Positions 12,001 to 19,854 of a stretch of 64,000 bases of DNA are shown piece by piece. The stretch's first letter is position 1, and each line of letters begins with the position of its first letter. The stretch spans positions 62,001-126,000 of the forward strand of contig JBAIAA010000786.1 in NCBI GenBank assembly GCA_037893245.1, written 5' to 3'. Position numbers and translations under genes: made by a program. This DNA is from Crossaster papposus (lineage: Eukaryota > Echinodermata > Asteroidea > Velatida > Solasteridae). Under the pieces are notes generated by a model. That model saw nothing but the letters and a program-made list of their open reading frames with translations, made no database searches and was not told the DNA's origin.

Positions 12001-15000
12001 GGATCTCACTGCACTCTGCCGCTAAGTAAGCTTGGGCGGTTCCTTCAGTTACCCGGTTCTCCCCGGTTCCAAAAATCGGTCGATTTCAAAAGACCGAGTC
12101 CCAATCACAAAGACCGAGTCCCAATCACCAAGACCGAGTCCCAACTGCTCTGTGGACCCGGTCTCAGGACCGCGCGCTAACCGAAGCCGACTCTGTAAAT
12201 TGAGTCCCGACGTTGTAAGCATTGACCGCAGACATAGTGAAGATAAGAAGGTGTATCAAATAACGCGAAAGAATCATCGCCTATTGACAACATAGCTCAC
12301 AGCCATTGCAACATTTTGGTGGTGTGCCAGCCAATGAACTCGGCTACAGGAGTAGTGACCCCTAACATGATTAAATATGGCACATGCAATGCTGCTGCTG
12401 ATCCTAGGATCAGCAGCGGCATTGCATGTGCCATATTTATTCATGTTGGGGGGCCACTACTACTGCCAATCACTGTCCCTGGGCGGCGTACAAAGCAAAA
12501 ATGTAGACGTCTTATTCTTCCCTAAAACGTGTAATGGAGTGGTCCAAATTTCCAGGTCGCCGACACCGACCATGTGTGCGTGGTGGCAAGCTAGTACAGG
12601 GTATTGTTTGTGTGCAACCGGAGAATCCTCGCTCAGTCACGGTCTCAGCCAGCCGGTTAAAATAGGTTGGCTCATTTGTGTGTGTACGCTCGGGACCGGG
12701 ATTGGGACCACTTATGTTTTTTATTGAACTTAATGGAACCGGGTCCGACTCAGAACCGAGTCTTTTTTTCTGAAACGAAAACCAAGTCCGAAATTTCTGG
12801 AACCGCCCAAGCTTACCGCCAAGTCACTTTGACAAACGACGCAATCTGATGCCTTTGGCAAGGTTTCTAGCCAAAATACCCTGGAGGGTTAGGGTTAATT
12901 GCATACATATGCACATTAAAAACATTATTTGTAATAAATTCACAACATAATTAGGATCAAAGTCAGTGTTTAATTAGGTCATTAACAGATCTATAATTTC
13001 TCAAAGGACAAAACTGCACTTTTTTCCCTAGATGTTTCAAATATACAGTTTAACCTAACATCCTAGGCATTCATTTGTGTTACAGTACACTGTACTATAA
13101 AATACTACACGATTCTCATAGGCCAGTGTAGTAAGAGTAATGCATTCTACAGTTTACTCGTGTAGTATTTTGTGACGTTACGTTGAAACCATACGTTTAA
13201 AATGTATAGTATGATTTATGAATTAACAAACATTTCTTACAATGTACTCATTTTTGGGGTCGATGGCCACACTGAGGATTGGTGCATTGTGCCCATGAAA
13301 TGACTTCGGATTAGTGCCTTCAATGTCAACGTACTTCATGGTGAAATCACTAAAACAAAATCAAACAAAGCAATAAAATTAATATATTTCACCTTGGTAA
13401 AAGCTGAATAATATGAATAATTAATAAATACCTAGGAGAGTTGATGGCTTCTGATTGGTCGAGACTCGATCACGTGGAGTGGGTTATCAGGTAGTAATAT
13501 CATGGGCTTTCAAGAAGAAACGAATAAATATTCCCTAAACCAGCATTGATCAAGCATCAAGTAAGCCAATGATTGGCCAAATGCAACAGTTCTACGGTAA
13601 CTTGTAACATGGACGCGTCAAATCTTGATACTGCGCGCTATAAATGTACGCATAGAACGTTTGTATAGTTATACGCGCGGCATTTTTCAAAATGCGCGTG
13701 TCGTCTGTTAACGCTAGCGCGTTGCTATGCACGGTGGGCATCAGTGGTCAGCTAGTCTGGTCTCAAAGTATGGGTTATAATAACAACACATATTGAAGAG
13801 ACAGGGTACCATGCATAAGCTAAAACATGGCCCCTAAACATGAACACAAAACGCTGGAAATATCGCTGAAAGGAAAGTCACGTAATTTTGAGCATTTTGA
13901 CCATTTGTCTCGTTAAAAAGGCCTTCGGCTCGATCCATTACCAGCGGTCATCCCCCAACCCGGTCATTATCACGCAGTAATAACCGGGTCTTCGCACTGT
14001 TTTTACCTATTTAATGTGCATTGTACATTATCAAGGCAAAGCTAGGAGTGTACATCAGGACCAGATACCTGCCCGTTAATGTCAGAAACCAGTCTCAGAT
14101 TATAGAATCAAGTACCTGTTGCCAATTCTACAAACTACGTGATGTAACTTTTCAGAAGATGAACGCAAAGGGTTTGGAATGTCATTTGTTGGGAACATTG
14201 GAAGTGAAACCAGGCTGCATAGGAAAGTATAATTCAAATTGATGACGCTCACGAATTTGCAGTTTACACCTTAAAGCAAAGCTCATTGTAAACACTTCTA
14301 TCTTGCTGCAATAGCACACCGATCTTTATGAACAAGCTGAAAAGGAACTTCAGAGATTTAAGTTTTAGGAATAACAAGTGCCTGTGTTTTTTGTAATCGG
14401 GTACCCGGTTCCAAAATTACCCGTAAATACACACCCCTACTTTCAACAGAACTTTATACGTATGTTAAAACAGTTGACAATTTTACCATATTATGGCTTA
14501 TGTGAAGGAAGTCATTTTGATTAAATGTGATGCGATCAAGCAAAATCAGTCGGAACTCGGCAATTCTTGTTTTGAGATCGGGCCAAAATACGTTCGTAGG
14601 GGTGAAAAAAAATCAAAATTGACTTTTTTTACAAAAACAGAAGGGGAAAATATTTTTCTTTTACATGAAAATACTCTTTTAACCAAATTCAGAAGGGGAG
14701 TGATACAAAAACATGATTTTCTCAGTTTCTTTATTATTTACGTGCTGGTGTTCAAATGGTTGTAATTTTTTAACCAAAGGTCGTATTCACATGGGGTTTT
14801 CACTGAAATGGAGCCTGAAGTACGCTACACAAGAATATGTAAAAATCTCAAAAATGACCAAGGCCTACATGTACTTCAGACTGATTTTGCTTGATCGCAT
14901 CACAAATGAGCTGTTCAAAAAAAGGGTTTGCCGTTGACCCGGTTATGCGAGGCTGGATTTCAGGATTTGGCTGCATGCAAGTATAGAGGTTCTTTCTTTT

Positions 15001-17179
15001 AGAATTGTCCTGCCAAACTGTAGACTTTAACAGGCCAGATTGGACTACAGATGAAACATGGAAATTAGGGTAGAGGTGTCACTTTTTATCAATTTGTAAA
15101 ATTATAACAAATCTCTATTTACATGTAAAGACAAAAAGGGAGCTGCGTAGCACTATAACAATATAACGTGAAGATTTTAGATAAATAAAGTGCTCACCCG
15201 TATTATTGGCAGGGGCCAAATTTTCGGACGTGGCGTCCTTCGGGAACATAGCAACAATTGCCCCGAAGAAGGACGCCACGTCCGACAATTCGGCCTCCGC
15301 CAATAATACGGGTGAGCATTTTATTTATCTAAAATCTTCACGTTCTATTTACATGTATATGTGATTTAAAAAACATTAACTAGAACCTCCAATTCCTTCT
15401 ACAAGAACTATCCAATGCACAAAGACCACTATTGCTCTGAGTTTACCTGGCACCTGCGAGTAATTTGTCTCCGTCCTCACTCAGACAGAAGTGAGTAACA
15501 GGGGACGTGAATCGTATCACAATTCCATCTGGGCCTCCCTCTGGAAATGTATGAGCCTGGATTGTGTTGGCTTCTGAGGCAGTGTACAGTCTATTGTTCT
15601 GTTGACAAAAAAAAATTCAACTATGTAAAGAACAAATGGACTTGATTCAGAATTTGATTATGAATAAATTTTCAAACATCTGGGTGTGTATTTGTAAACC
15701 TACAATTCAATTTAGACTTAAACATGTACATTGTACCTGTATTTAACCCTAACCCTGCTAAATCCAACAGGATCCAACTATTTGACATTTCTGTTGGGCC
15801 CTGTTGAATTTAGTCATTTTACATATTCCAAAAAGCATTCAGAATCGCATTCTAGTCTGTTGGGTTACTAGTAAATAACGCCAAGTTAAACTCTGTTGGA
15901 TCCAACAGCAAACAACAATAAATAAGACAGTTGGATGCTAATGGATTAAGCAGGCAAGTCATTTGATATGTTCAGGGGGTGCATTAGTGACCGGGGAACA
16001 TAGGGACCTTAGAACATAGGGACCGGGGAACGTAGGGACCGGGAAACGTAGGGACCGGGAAACGTAGGGACCGGGAAACGTAGGGACCGGGGAACATAGG
16101 GACCGGGGAACATAGGGACCGGGGAACATAGGGACCGGGAAACATAGGGACCGGGGAAACATAGGGACCGGGGAAACATAGGGACCGGGGAAACGTAGGG
16201 ACCGGGGAAACGTAGGGAACAGGGAAACGTAGGGAACGGGGAGCGTAGGGATCAAGATACGTAGGGACCAGGGAACGTGGGGACCGGGGAACGTGGGGAC
16301 CGGGGACCGTGGGGACCGGGGAACGTGTGAAACGGGGACCGTGGGGACCGGAGAACGTGGGAAACGGGGAACGTGGGGACCGGGGAACGTGGGGACCGGG
16401 GAACGTGGGGACCGGGGAACGTGGGGACCGGGGAACGTGGGGACCGGGGAACGTGGGGACCGGGGAACATGGGGACCGGGGAACGTGGGGACGGGGAACG
16501 TGGGGACCGGGGAACGTGGGGACCGGGGAACATGGGGACCGGGGAACGTGGGGACCGGGGAACATGGGGACCGGGGAACATGGGGACCGGGGAACATGGG
16601 GACCGGGGAACATGGGGACCGGGGAACATGGGGACCGGGGAACATGGGGACCGGGGAACATGGGGACCGGGGAACATGGGGACCGGGGAACATGGGGACC
16701 GGGGAACATGGGGACCGGGGAACATGGGGACCGGGGAACATGGGGACCGGGGAACATGGGGACCGGGGAACATGGGGACCGGGGAACATGGGGACCGGGG
16801 AACATAGAAATCAAGATACATAGGGATTGGGGAGCATAGGGACTAGGTAATGTAGGGACCGGGGAACATAGGGACCGGGGAACATAGGGATTCTATTGGC
16901 AGAGATCAAGCTACAACAGGAGCAGAAGTCTTTGAAAAATGTTCTCTCTCTGCCTAGATACCTTGATTGCAATAGCGAATGCAGCTTCACCGACACTAAT
17001 AGACTCAGGATCATCATCATCCATACTCTTCCATATTCGGACGTCTCCGTCACTCCCGCATGTCAAGATACGAGTCCCTGTCTCCTCATAACAGACATCC
17101 GTTTGTCCCTCGCTATGTCCCATCCGCATTTCTTGTTTGTTCATTGGCATCTCGAAGGATTGGTGGATGACAAACTATC
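17..17179 (-). CDS. WDHD1: WDHD1/AND-1 (Ctf4 homologue), 5' half, 11 coding exons
   Basis: Replisome adaptor that links the CMG helicase to DNA polymerase alpha in the nucleus. I joined eleven minus-strand exons: 16962-17150, 15447-15598, 13241-13349, 11195-11292, 10590-10638, 8680-8879, 7892-8033, 5730-5925, 3596-3756, 709-893 and 17-98. All borders are GT/AG and every phase matches; the sum is 1563 nt (521 codons). The order of segments follows vertebrate WDHD1 as I remember it: WD40 repeats, acidic linker, a PTPLQKPF-like motif, then WNSIGIVRCYD opening the second propeller. Vertebrate WDHD1 is about 1,130 residues with a C-terminal HMG box, so the second half lies beyond the left edge. 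The start MPMNKQEMRMGH aligns with the usual N-terminus and is preceded by a probable 5'UTR acceptor at 17180-17181. No stop or frameshift interrupts the reading frame. Identity is from recalled family sequence, not a search. Confidence 0.93.
99..708 (-). repeat. Intron 10 with tRNA-headed SINE-like copy (two heads)
   Basis: The 610-bp intron is mostly one SINE-like copy in plus orientation, about 180-530. It has two tandem tRNA-like heads (box-A-like GGTTGACGTAGCG near 216 and GGTTGGCATAG near 288), each followed by a degenerate box B such as GGGTTGGATTCC. The body then ends in a segment shared with the copies near 9 kb (CCACCTCTAAAACCGTAC, near 420). The remainder is AT-rich with no recognised feature. 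Confidence 0.6.
709..893 (-). CDS. WDHD1: WDHD1 coding exon 10 (start of second propeller)
   Basis: 185 nt, phase 0 in, two bases out. It encodes KWNSIGIVRCYD then SIDVEFHDTSVHHAIH and MADLSSEAVLLGSES, very close to the SepB-like propeller of vertebrate WDHD1. Donor GTGAGA, acceptor TTTTCTGAATTACAG. Confidence 0.94.
894..1587 (-). other. Distal part of intron 9, no recognised element
   Basis: About 690 bp of AT-rich intron between the exon 10 acceptor and the minisatellite. Short open frames are present on the plus strand, but I see no domain, repeat or RNA feature. Confidence 0.6.
1588..3635 (-). repeat. 43-bp minisatellite carrying copies of the WDHD1 exon 9 splice donor
   Basis: About 47 tandem copies: the core GAATCTACTGG recurs from 1621 to 3599, which is 46 steps of exactly 43 bp. 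Read on the gene strand, each unit is the last ~27 nt of exon 9 (CCAGTACACCTGTCCAGTAG, then ATTCATG) followed by GTAAGAGG and 8-10 nt of intron. The proximal copy (3596-3635) is the true exon end. Seven units, mostly distal, carry GTAAGTGG, a better U1 match. Units differ by a few substitutions (ACAGATGAACTGG, GGGATAATAACC). Confidence 0.93.
3596..3756 (-). CDS. WDHD1: WDHD1 coding exon 9 (PTPLQKPF motif)
   Basis: 161 nt, completing the split Gly/Asp codon and ending in phase 0 with RFM at a GTAAGAGG donor. It encodes QGPQPTPLQKPFISAATPVH, matching the P-T-P-R-Q-K-P-F segment before the second propeller. The last 27 or so bases plus the donor are the seed of the 43-bp minisatellite that begins immediately downstream. 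Confidence 0.9.
4129..5245. mobile_element. Non-autonomous hAT-like element (1.1 kb) with 8-bp target duplication
   Basis: Flanked by identical AATAATAT copies (4121-4128 and 5246-5253). The termini are imperfect inverted repeats: TAAGGGTGTGC at the left, TAAGGCCGTGCC as the complement of the right end. Both subterminal regions are rich in GGGTACCC motifs, and similar GGGTACCCG sequence recurs at 14398-14440. No transposase is recognisable inside; a poly-A run lies near 4507. It sits in intron 8. Confidence 0.72.
5440..5630 (-). mobile_element. tRNA-derived SINE candidate
   Basis: On the minus strand, 5625 to 5555 reads as a tRNA-like head: box-A-like TAGCACAGCAACTA and a perfect box B GGGTTCGATTCTCACC. 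A non-tRNA body then runs down to about 5440 (AGTTTGTAGTGTACACTTTGG). It lies in intron 8, downstream of exon 8 in the direction of transcription. The cloverleaf is degenerate, so it is not called a tRNA gene. Confidence 0.55.
5730..5925 (-). CDS. WDHD1: WDHD1 coding exon 8 (acidic linker)
   Basis: 196 nt, phase 0 in, one base out. It encodes a serine/acidic linker with SADLFDDDAVDEDFLDA, corresponding to the D-L-F-D-G-D-D region after the propeller in vertebrates. The acceptor region (plus 5926-5950) is repeated upstream as part of an 83-bp tandem repeat, so extra acceptor-like sites precede this exon. Confidence 0.88.
5926..6200 (-). repeat. 83-bp tandem repeat containing exon 8 acceptor-like sites
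   Basis: Four copies with period 83-85 bp (GAGAAATGACA-type core at 5932, 6015, 6100, 6183). On the gene strand each unit has TGTCATTTCTC..AACCAG followed by GTTCCAATCTTCAAGCA. This resembles the true exon 8 border, CATCAG then GTTGCAGTCTCCAAGCA. Acceptor-like AGs lie at plus 6009-6010, 6093-6094 and 6177-6178. The intronic side is nearly identical between units and the exonic side more diverged. Confidence 0.75.
6201..6228. repeat. Perfect 12-bp stem / 4-nt loop inverted repeat
   Basis: GACGTCGATTAC and its exact complement flank AGAA. It is too small to assign; it may mark the tip of a degraded element at the edge of the 83-bp repeat. A C9 run follows at 6312. Confidence 0.6.
6869..7529. 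mobile_element. MITE-like element with CAGGCCT termini in GTATAC microsatellite
   Basis: The ends CAGGCCTCG and (complement of the right end) CAGGCCTTGCGC are inverted, and the subterminal GGGCTAGC and GGGCTACCCAG motifs also recur in inverted orientation. Both flanks are GTATACTGTATACATG-type simple repeat, which hides the target duplication (TATAC is shared). About 660 bp with no transposase. Superfamily uncertain, possibly hAT-like. Confidence 0.5.
7735..7872 (-). mobile_element. SINE-like element, tRNA-type head, minus strand
   Basis: Reading down from about 7867: TGGCCCAAAGG (box-A-like), then AGTTTGAACCCGG (box B with CpG decay), then GTGTCGTTGGCCAAGATACT. That last motif resembles the TTGGGCAAG-type cores of widespread metazoan SINEs. 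It ends about 20 bp from the exon 7 donor. Family assignment is from memory only. Confidence 0.45.
7892..8033 (-). CDS. WDHD1: WDHD1 coding exon 7 (end of first propeller)
   Basis: 142 nt, ending in phase 0. It encodes GLSICGMAWHPANKNE then YTDVMGQVGVLDNV, the highly recognisable last blade of the WDHD1 N-terminal propeller. Donor GTAACC, acceptor TTGTTTCTTTCAG. Confidence 0.94.
8034..8679 (-). other. Intron 6, no recognised element
   Basis: 646 bp, AT-rich, with loosely repeated GACC/TTGACCTT motifs around 8220-8540 but no clear period, inverted ends or RNA feature. Confidence 0.6.
8680..8879 (-). CDS. WDHD1: WDHD1 coding exon 6
   Basis: 200 nt, phase 0 in, two bases out. It encodes FLAVPIEKEIQLYERDSW followed by TWSPCGQFLASGNTDG and ICIWDV, covering the next WD40 blades. 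Donor GTAGGC, acceptor TTTTTTTCATGTCAG. Confidence 0.93.
8925..9185 (-). mobile_element. tRNA-headed SINE-like copy, one head, minus strand
   Basis: Inverted relative to the copies at 180-530 and 9300-9765. Read on the minus strand it has AGGTTGGCGTAGCGGTTC, CCTCGCCTTCCACCGC, a good box B (CTGGTTCGAATCC), then the shared body ending in the TACAGTGCC region. This copy keeps the CpG of box B that the others have lost, so it may be closest to the source sequence. Confidence 0.65.
9300..9765 (+). mobile_element. tRNA-headed SINE-like copy with four tandem heads
   Basis: Four consecutive ~66-bp tRNA-like modules start near 9313, 9382, 9447 and 9513. Each has GGTTGGCGTAG (box-A-like), a CCTCGCCTT..CCAC middle and GGGTTGGATTCC (box-B-like). 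They are followed by one body (AATATGTGAATTGGGTTTTC to CCTAGGGGATCC). The head number differs between copies (4, 2, 1). Confidence 0.68.
9782..10320 (+). repeat. Interspersed repeat, copy A of an inverted pair
   Basis: Matches the reverse complement of 13420-14005 over most of its length, for example CCATGTTACAAGTTACCGTA and GTGATCGAGTCTCGACCAAT. The left end holds a small hairpin (AACCCGGTCATT with AATGACCGGGT). No coding capacity seen. Located in intron 5. Class unknown. Confidence 0.7.
10590..10638 (-). CDS. WDHD1: WDHD1 coding exon 5 (49-nt microexon-like)
   Basis: A short exon encoding LCRLSWKPQSGK, equivalent to the C-R-L-A-W-x-P-x-S-G-K segment of vertebrate WDHD1. One base completes the split codon and 16 codons follow, ending in phase 0. 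Donor GTGAGT, acceptor TGTCTCTTCCCAG. Confidence 0.9.
10639..11194 (-). other. Intron 4, no recognised element
   Basis: 556 bp with a plus-strand open stretch at 10852-11151 that resembles no family I know. Treated as intron. Confidence 0.6.
11195..11292 (-). CDS. WDHD1: WDHD1 coding exon 4
   Basis: 98 nt, phase 0 in, two bases carried out. It encodes ASSSCDGTLKIWSIADQSW, the D-G-x-x-K-I-W end of a WD40 blade. Donor GTAGGT, acceptor TTTTTATCTAG. Confidence 0.92.
12027..12815. mobile_element. hAT-like non-autonomous element (789 bp)
   Basis: Perfect 17-bp terminal inverted repeats TAAGCTTGGGCGGTTCC, flanked by 8-bp near-identical duplications CCGCTAAG (12019-12026) and CCGCCAAG (12816-12823). 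The interior repeats AAGACCGAGTCCCAATCAC and holds a long palindrome. No transposase remnant is identifiable. Confidence 0.75.
12351..12460. repeat. Near-perfect 110-bp palindrome inside the hAT-like element
   Basis: The centre is CCTAGG at 12403-12408; arms of about 55 bp match with few differences (ATGGCACATGCAATGCTGCT versus its complement). There is essentially no loop, so the DNA could extrude a cruciform and RNA could fold into a long hairpin. Confidence 0.8.
13241..13349 (-). CDS. WDHD1: WDHD1 coding exon 3
   Basis: 109 nt, completing the split Ser codon and ending in phase 0. It encodes SFHGHNAPILSVAIDP, a classic WD-repeat GH-x-APIL-S motif. Donor GTAAGA, acceptor GATTTTGTTTTAG. Confidence 0.92.
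13420..14005 (-). repeat. Interspersed repeat, copy B of an inverted pair
   Basis: Inverted partner of 9782-10320, separated by about 3.1 kb. In a WDHD1 pre-mRNA the two copies could pair, bracketing exons 3-5. It shares the AACCCGGTCATT..AATAACCGGGT hairpin at its right end. Located in intron 2. Confidence 0.7.
14522..14908. mobile_element. MITE-like element with ~28-bp inverted termini
   Basis: TGTGATGCGATCAAGCAAAA at the left recurs inverted near 14880-14906. About 385 bp, AT-rich, non-coding. Target duplication not clear, family unknown. A GGGTACCCGG motif just left of it (14398-14415) resembles the end of the element at 4129-5245. Confidence 0.5.
15165..15343. repeat. Foldback element, ~80-bp arms and 16-nt loop
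   Basis: The arm 15165-15244 (ACGTGAAGATTTTAGATAAA through GGACGTGGCGTCCTTCGGG) is repeated inverted at 15261-15343 with few mismatches. The pair is flanked by direct repeats of TCTATTTACATGTA (about 15112-15125 and 15344-15357), which could be a target-site duplication. Non-coding. Confidence 0.75.
15447..15598 (-). CDS. WDHD1: WDHD1 coding exon 2
   Basis: 152 nt, entering in phase 0 and leaving two bases of a split codon. It encodes NTIQAHTFPEGGPDG, matching the family's first-blade to second-blade connection. Acceptor TTTTTTTTGTCAACAG, donor GTAAAC. Confidence 0.92.
15743..15949. mobile_element. piggyBac-type MITE, ~200 bp
   Basis: The left end TTAACCCTAACCCTG matches the other TTAA-flanked copies; the right end is decayed (GGATTAAG). 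The interior has inverted GGATCCAAC / GTTGGATCC motifs. It abuts the G-rich minisatellite. Confidence 0.5.
15985..16890 (+). repeat. 16-bp G-rich minisatellite (G-quadruplex-prone) in WDHD1 intron 1
   Basis: About 56 units of GGGGACCGGGGAACAT. The left third is diverged (AACATAGG, AAACGTAGG), the middle is mostly AACGTGGGGACCGGGG, and the right third is homogeneous AACATGGGGACCGGGG. GGGG runs alternate with 3- and 5-nt loops, fitting intramolecular G4 formation on the plus strand, the WDHD1 template strand. Open frames in all phases (MFPGPHVPRSPCS-type and GTGERGDRG-type) are by-products of the repeat. Confidence 0.95.
16962..17179 (-). CDS. WDHD1: WDHD1 coding exon 1 (start codon at 17150-17148)
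   Basis: Codons 1-63, ending in phase 0 at a GTATCT donor (plus 16960-16961). It contains TCGSDGDVRIW, the first WD40 blade, followed by an acidic DDDDPE stretch, as in vertebrate WDHD1. The 29 nt before the ATG (17151-17179) are 5'UTR, behind a strong pyrimidine-tract acceptor (TTTTTTCTTTAG). This implies at least one upstream non-coding exon. Confidence 0.92.
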
Positions 17180-17865
17180 CTAAAGAAAAAAGCAATCACA
17201 ATGTGAAATGCTGCTTTCTAACTTAGTTTGACAAGGACATACAAATTATATCAGTATTAAACTTGTGTTACTGAAAAAGATATTTCAATTCCTTTCATTT
17301 GAAAGTGTCCTCAGATCATACTGTGCAGTGTCAATTAAGGTTATTCAGTGCAAAAATGTTGAAAAGACTTGAATCTGGGACTGAGAAACATTTCCAATTT
17401 TGTTAAGAAATTTTCTTGACTCTAGATACCTTTTTCAATCAACCGCTCAAGTAGTGTCAGGCTACTACATGCCAAGGCCAGTCCTCGCGAAAGCGAATGC
17501 AACATGAATTTGACGACACAAAGCGTTCACCCAAAAAGATTGATGACGCTGTGGGTTCGAATTCACTTTTATATTTATTTATTTGTATATATTTTTATTA
17601 CAATTGTTCTCTTTTAAAAGAAGGTTTCCAGATTTTTAGAAAATTTTTGCTAATAATTTGTGGTTTGAGTTGTTATTTAAAGGGAAAATATAATCTGAAA
17701 AATGAGAAATATGAATGGCTCATTGACGATGTACAATTTGCATGTTGCCAAAAAAAACAGTTGTGGCGCTGCGAGGCAGTATGTAGACTAGACTTGAGAT
17801 GCCTCGTGGGTGCTATGCATCACGAATGCATCGTTATCAAACAATAAAAAGTGTACATGTACATA

Positions 17866-18080
17866 TGTGACCTGTCATCACAAAATGATCGTAAAGTCGC
17901 TCTCATAATCTCTGTATTAAGACTCCAGACTAACAAATAAAAATAAAAAAATATTGAGTATCAACTATCAAACCTCCAAGTGATACCATTGGAAAGCTCC
18001 GTTTCCACAGAATTTTGAAATACCCATATCTCAATTTTGATTTTGCCGACTTTACGCTCATTTTGTGACGACAGGTCACA
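17866..18080. mobile_element. TA-flanked MITE with ~34-bp inverted termini
   Basis: TGTGACCTGTCATCACAAAA at the left and its inverted counterpart at the right (complement TGTGACCTGTCGTCACAAAA), followed by GATCGTAAAGTCG / GAGCGTAAAGTCG. TA lies on each side, which is typical of Tc1/mariner-derived MITEs. 215 bp, non-coding. Confidence 0.75.
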
Positions 18081-18561
18081 TATTACAATGTACTAGGCGT
18101 GGTTACTAGATGATATGCATGCACAAGGCAGCAACCACGATTGTAGTGAGAATTTGGTAATATCATAAACGCTTCACGAGTTGTGCTATACATGTCGGTC
18201 TCCGAATCGGTTTTGCGGCGTAAGTTTCAAAATGAACTCAGAAACGTGTTCAACTTTTGGGCATTTGCAGCGCCAAATTAAATAGTGCGGTTATAGAAAA
18301 AGATATCACTTTTTATCCATAACAATTTGAATCTGAGAAGCGTTACTGCAGTGACGTTTCTCAGAGTGTGTATTCCAATGCAGATTGTTCTTCCTGCGTG
18401 GACAAAACCGCTCCAGAATTTTGGCAATATCTCAAAATCGCTACCACCTTTGGAAATGCATTTTTTACAGTTTAGTTTTATGGTATATATGTATAACTAT
18501 ATTTTATATAGGATTAAAACAAACAATGGGTTCCAATTACCAAACGTATAGTACGATCCCT

Positions 18562-18728
18562 TTAACCTTAACCCTTCCACACGCAACAAAGTGCAGCATG
18601 GGGACCTGATGGATCTCTCACACCGAGCATGGAAGAGCAGACTGAGTAAGGTTGACTCTTTGACAATTAATACAATCTGATGAGTTTGGAAGGGAAGTCA
18701 CAGAATACCCCTTGGGGGTTAGGGTTAA
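18562..18728. mobile_element. piggyBac-type MITE, ~165 bp
   Basis: TTAACCTTAACCCTTCC at the left and GGGGGTTAGGGTTAA at the right, with TTAA on both sides. The interior GACCTGATGGATCTC matches the copy at 11793-12898. Confidence 0.65.
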
Positions 18729-18798
18729 AAGAAGTATTCAGCATTTTCGAAAAAGTTATTTGGAAAAAACAAAACTCTTGCTTTATTATATTTTCGAA

Positions 18799-18917
18799 CC
18801 CCCCCCCCCCCCCCCCAACCCACCCCCCCCCCCCCCCCCCCCCCACCCCACCCCACCCCACCCCACCCAACCCCCACCCCACCCCACCCAACCCCCACCC
18901 CACCCCACCCAACCCCC
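18799..18917. repeat. Poly-C / CCCCA tract
   Basis: Long C runs followed by CCCCA and CCCCACCCAA repeats. The minus strand is G4-prone. The exact length is likely polymorphic or assembly-sensitive. Confidence 0.9.
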
Positions 18918-19069
18918 TTTTGTAAGCACATGCCATGGTACGTGTTCTTATTCCTTCATGGTCTAGCATATGTCTAGTCTAGCCTAGCCCCGACTAGCCT
19001 AGGGTCCAGTAACTCACACTAAACCCTACTGAACATGCTGAAGTTTAGCCAGGGCCGCCTGACTAACGT

Positions 19070-19854
19070 AAATATCTGTATCTGTATCTGTATACGCTAC
19101 TGCACAACCGCCACCATCTGGGCTATCACGTGCAGGTTACGCTGTCACAGCTGCTGGTTGCAAACTAAATTTTAAAGTGCGCAAGCTTAGTAAGGCGGTT
19201 GATGTCAACTTTGTCTAGCTGGGTCTTGAAAGAGCCTAAGGTCAGGGCACATCTGGCACTGTCGGGAAGAAGATTCCACTCAGGAATGGTCCATGGATAT
19301 AGGGACTGGAGATAACAGTTTTTGTTTGTCTGGAATCTACTGTAGATGAAGTGGCCTGAAGATTGTCTGGTCTGTATAGTTGAAGTCTGAGCCTGGAGAA
19401 GATGAGCTATGTTGTTGGGGATGAGTTGATTTGTTTCCTTATAAATGGTACAAAGGCGGGCCTTGGTTCGCCTTGATTCCAAAGGTTCCCATTCAAGTTG
19501 ATTTAGCATCTCAGATACGCTAGATGTTCTGGCATAGTCATGTGATACAAATCGGGCTGCTCGTCGCTGGATCTTGTTGATATTATCAATGTTGTTCTTT
19601 TGATGTGGGTCCCAAATGGTTTGGCAATATTCAAGAAGGGGGCGTACCAATGCTTTGTACGTTATCGCTTTAGTAGATTTGTCACAGCTAGAAAGGTTTC
19701 GCTTGAGGAGGCCCAAAATTCTGTTTGCTTTTATGGTAATTTGATTTATATGTCTATTCCAGGAGAGATCAGATGCCAGTTCAACTCCTAAGTAGGGGTA
19801 GTGATCTACTCTACTAGTACTAGTACTAAAGCTCATGACAATTGACATTGTCAT
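19070..19854 (-). pseudogene. 5'-truncated LINE: reverse transcriptase C-terminal region
   Basis: An intact frame 19854-19165 (229 codons) encodes the region after the RT catalytic core of non-LTR elements: YLGVELASDLSWNRHI, ILGLLKRNL, ALVRPLLEYCQTIWDP, IQRRAARFV and W-N-L-L-P motifs, as in CR1/Jockey-type ORF2. The catalytic YADD region and endonuclease are absent, so it is a dead 5' truncation. A short 3' region ends in ACAGAT repeats (19075-19092), typical of such LINE tails. The 3' end is complete, which suggests truncation on insertion rather than later decay. Confidence 0.8.

Larger units (their letters stand above)
11793..12898. mobile_element. piggyBac-type MITE interrupted by a hAT-like insertion
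   Basis: TTAA at both ends followed by inverted CCCTCACCCT / CCCTAACCCT termini, the signature of piggyBac-derived elements. The interior (GACCTGATGGATCTCACTGC) matches the copy at 18562-18728. The hAT-like element at 12027-12815 splits this copy and is therefore younger. Confidence 0.65.

Noticed and set aside
15959-16839. Collagen-like or proline-rich proteins (MFPGPHVPRSP and GTGERGDRG frames)
   Set aside because: By-products of the 16-bp minisatellite; frames exist on both strands and the region is an intron of WDHD1.
18667-18969. Glycine- or proline-rich open frames over the poly-C tract
   Set aside because: Low-complexity translation with no support from splice sites or homology.
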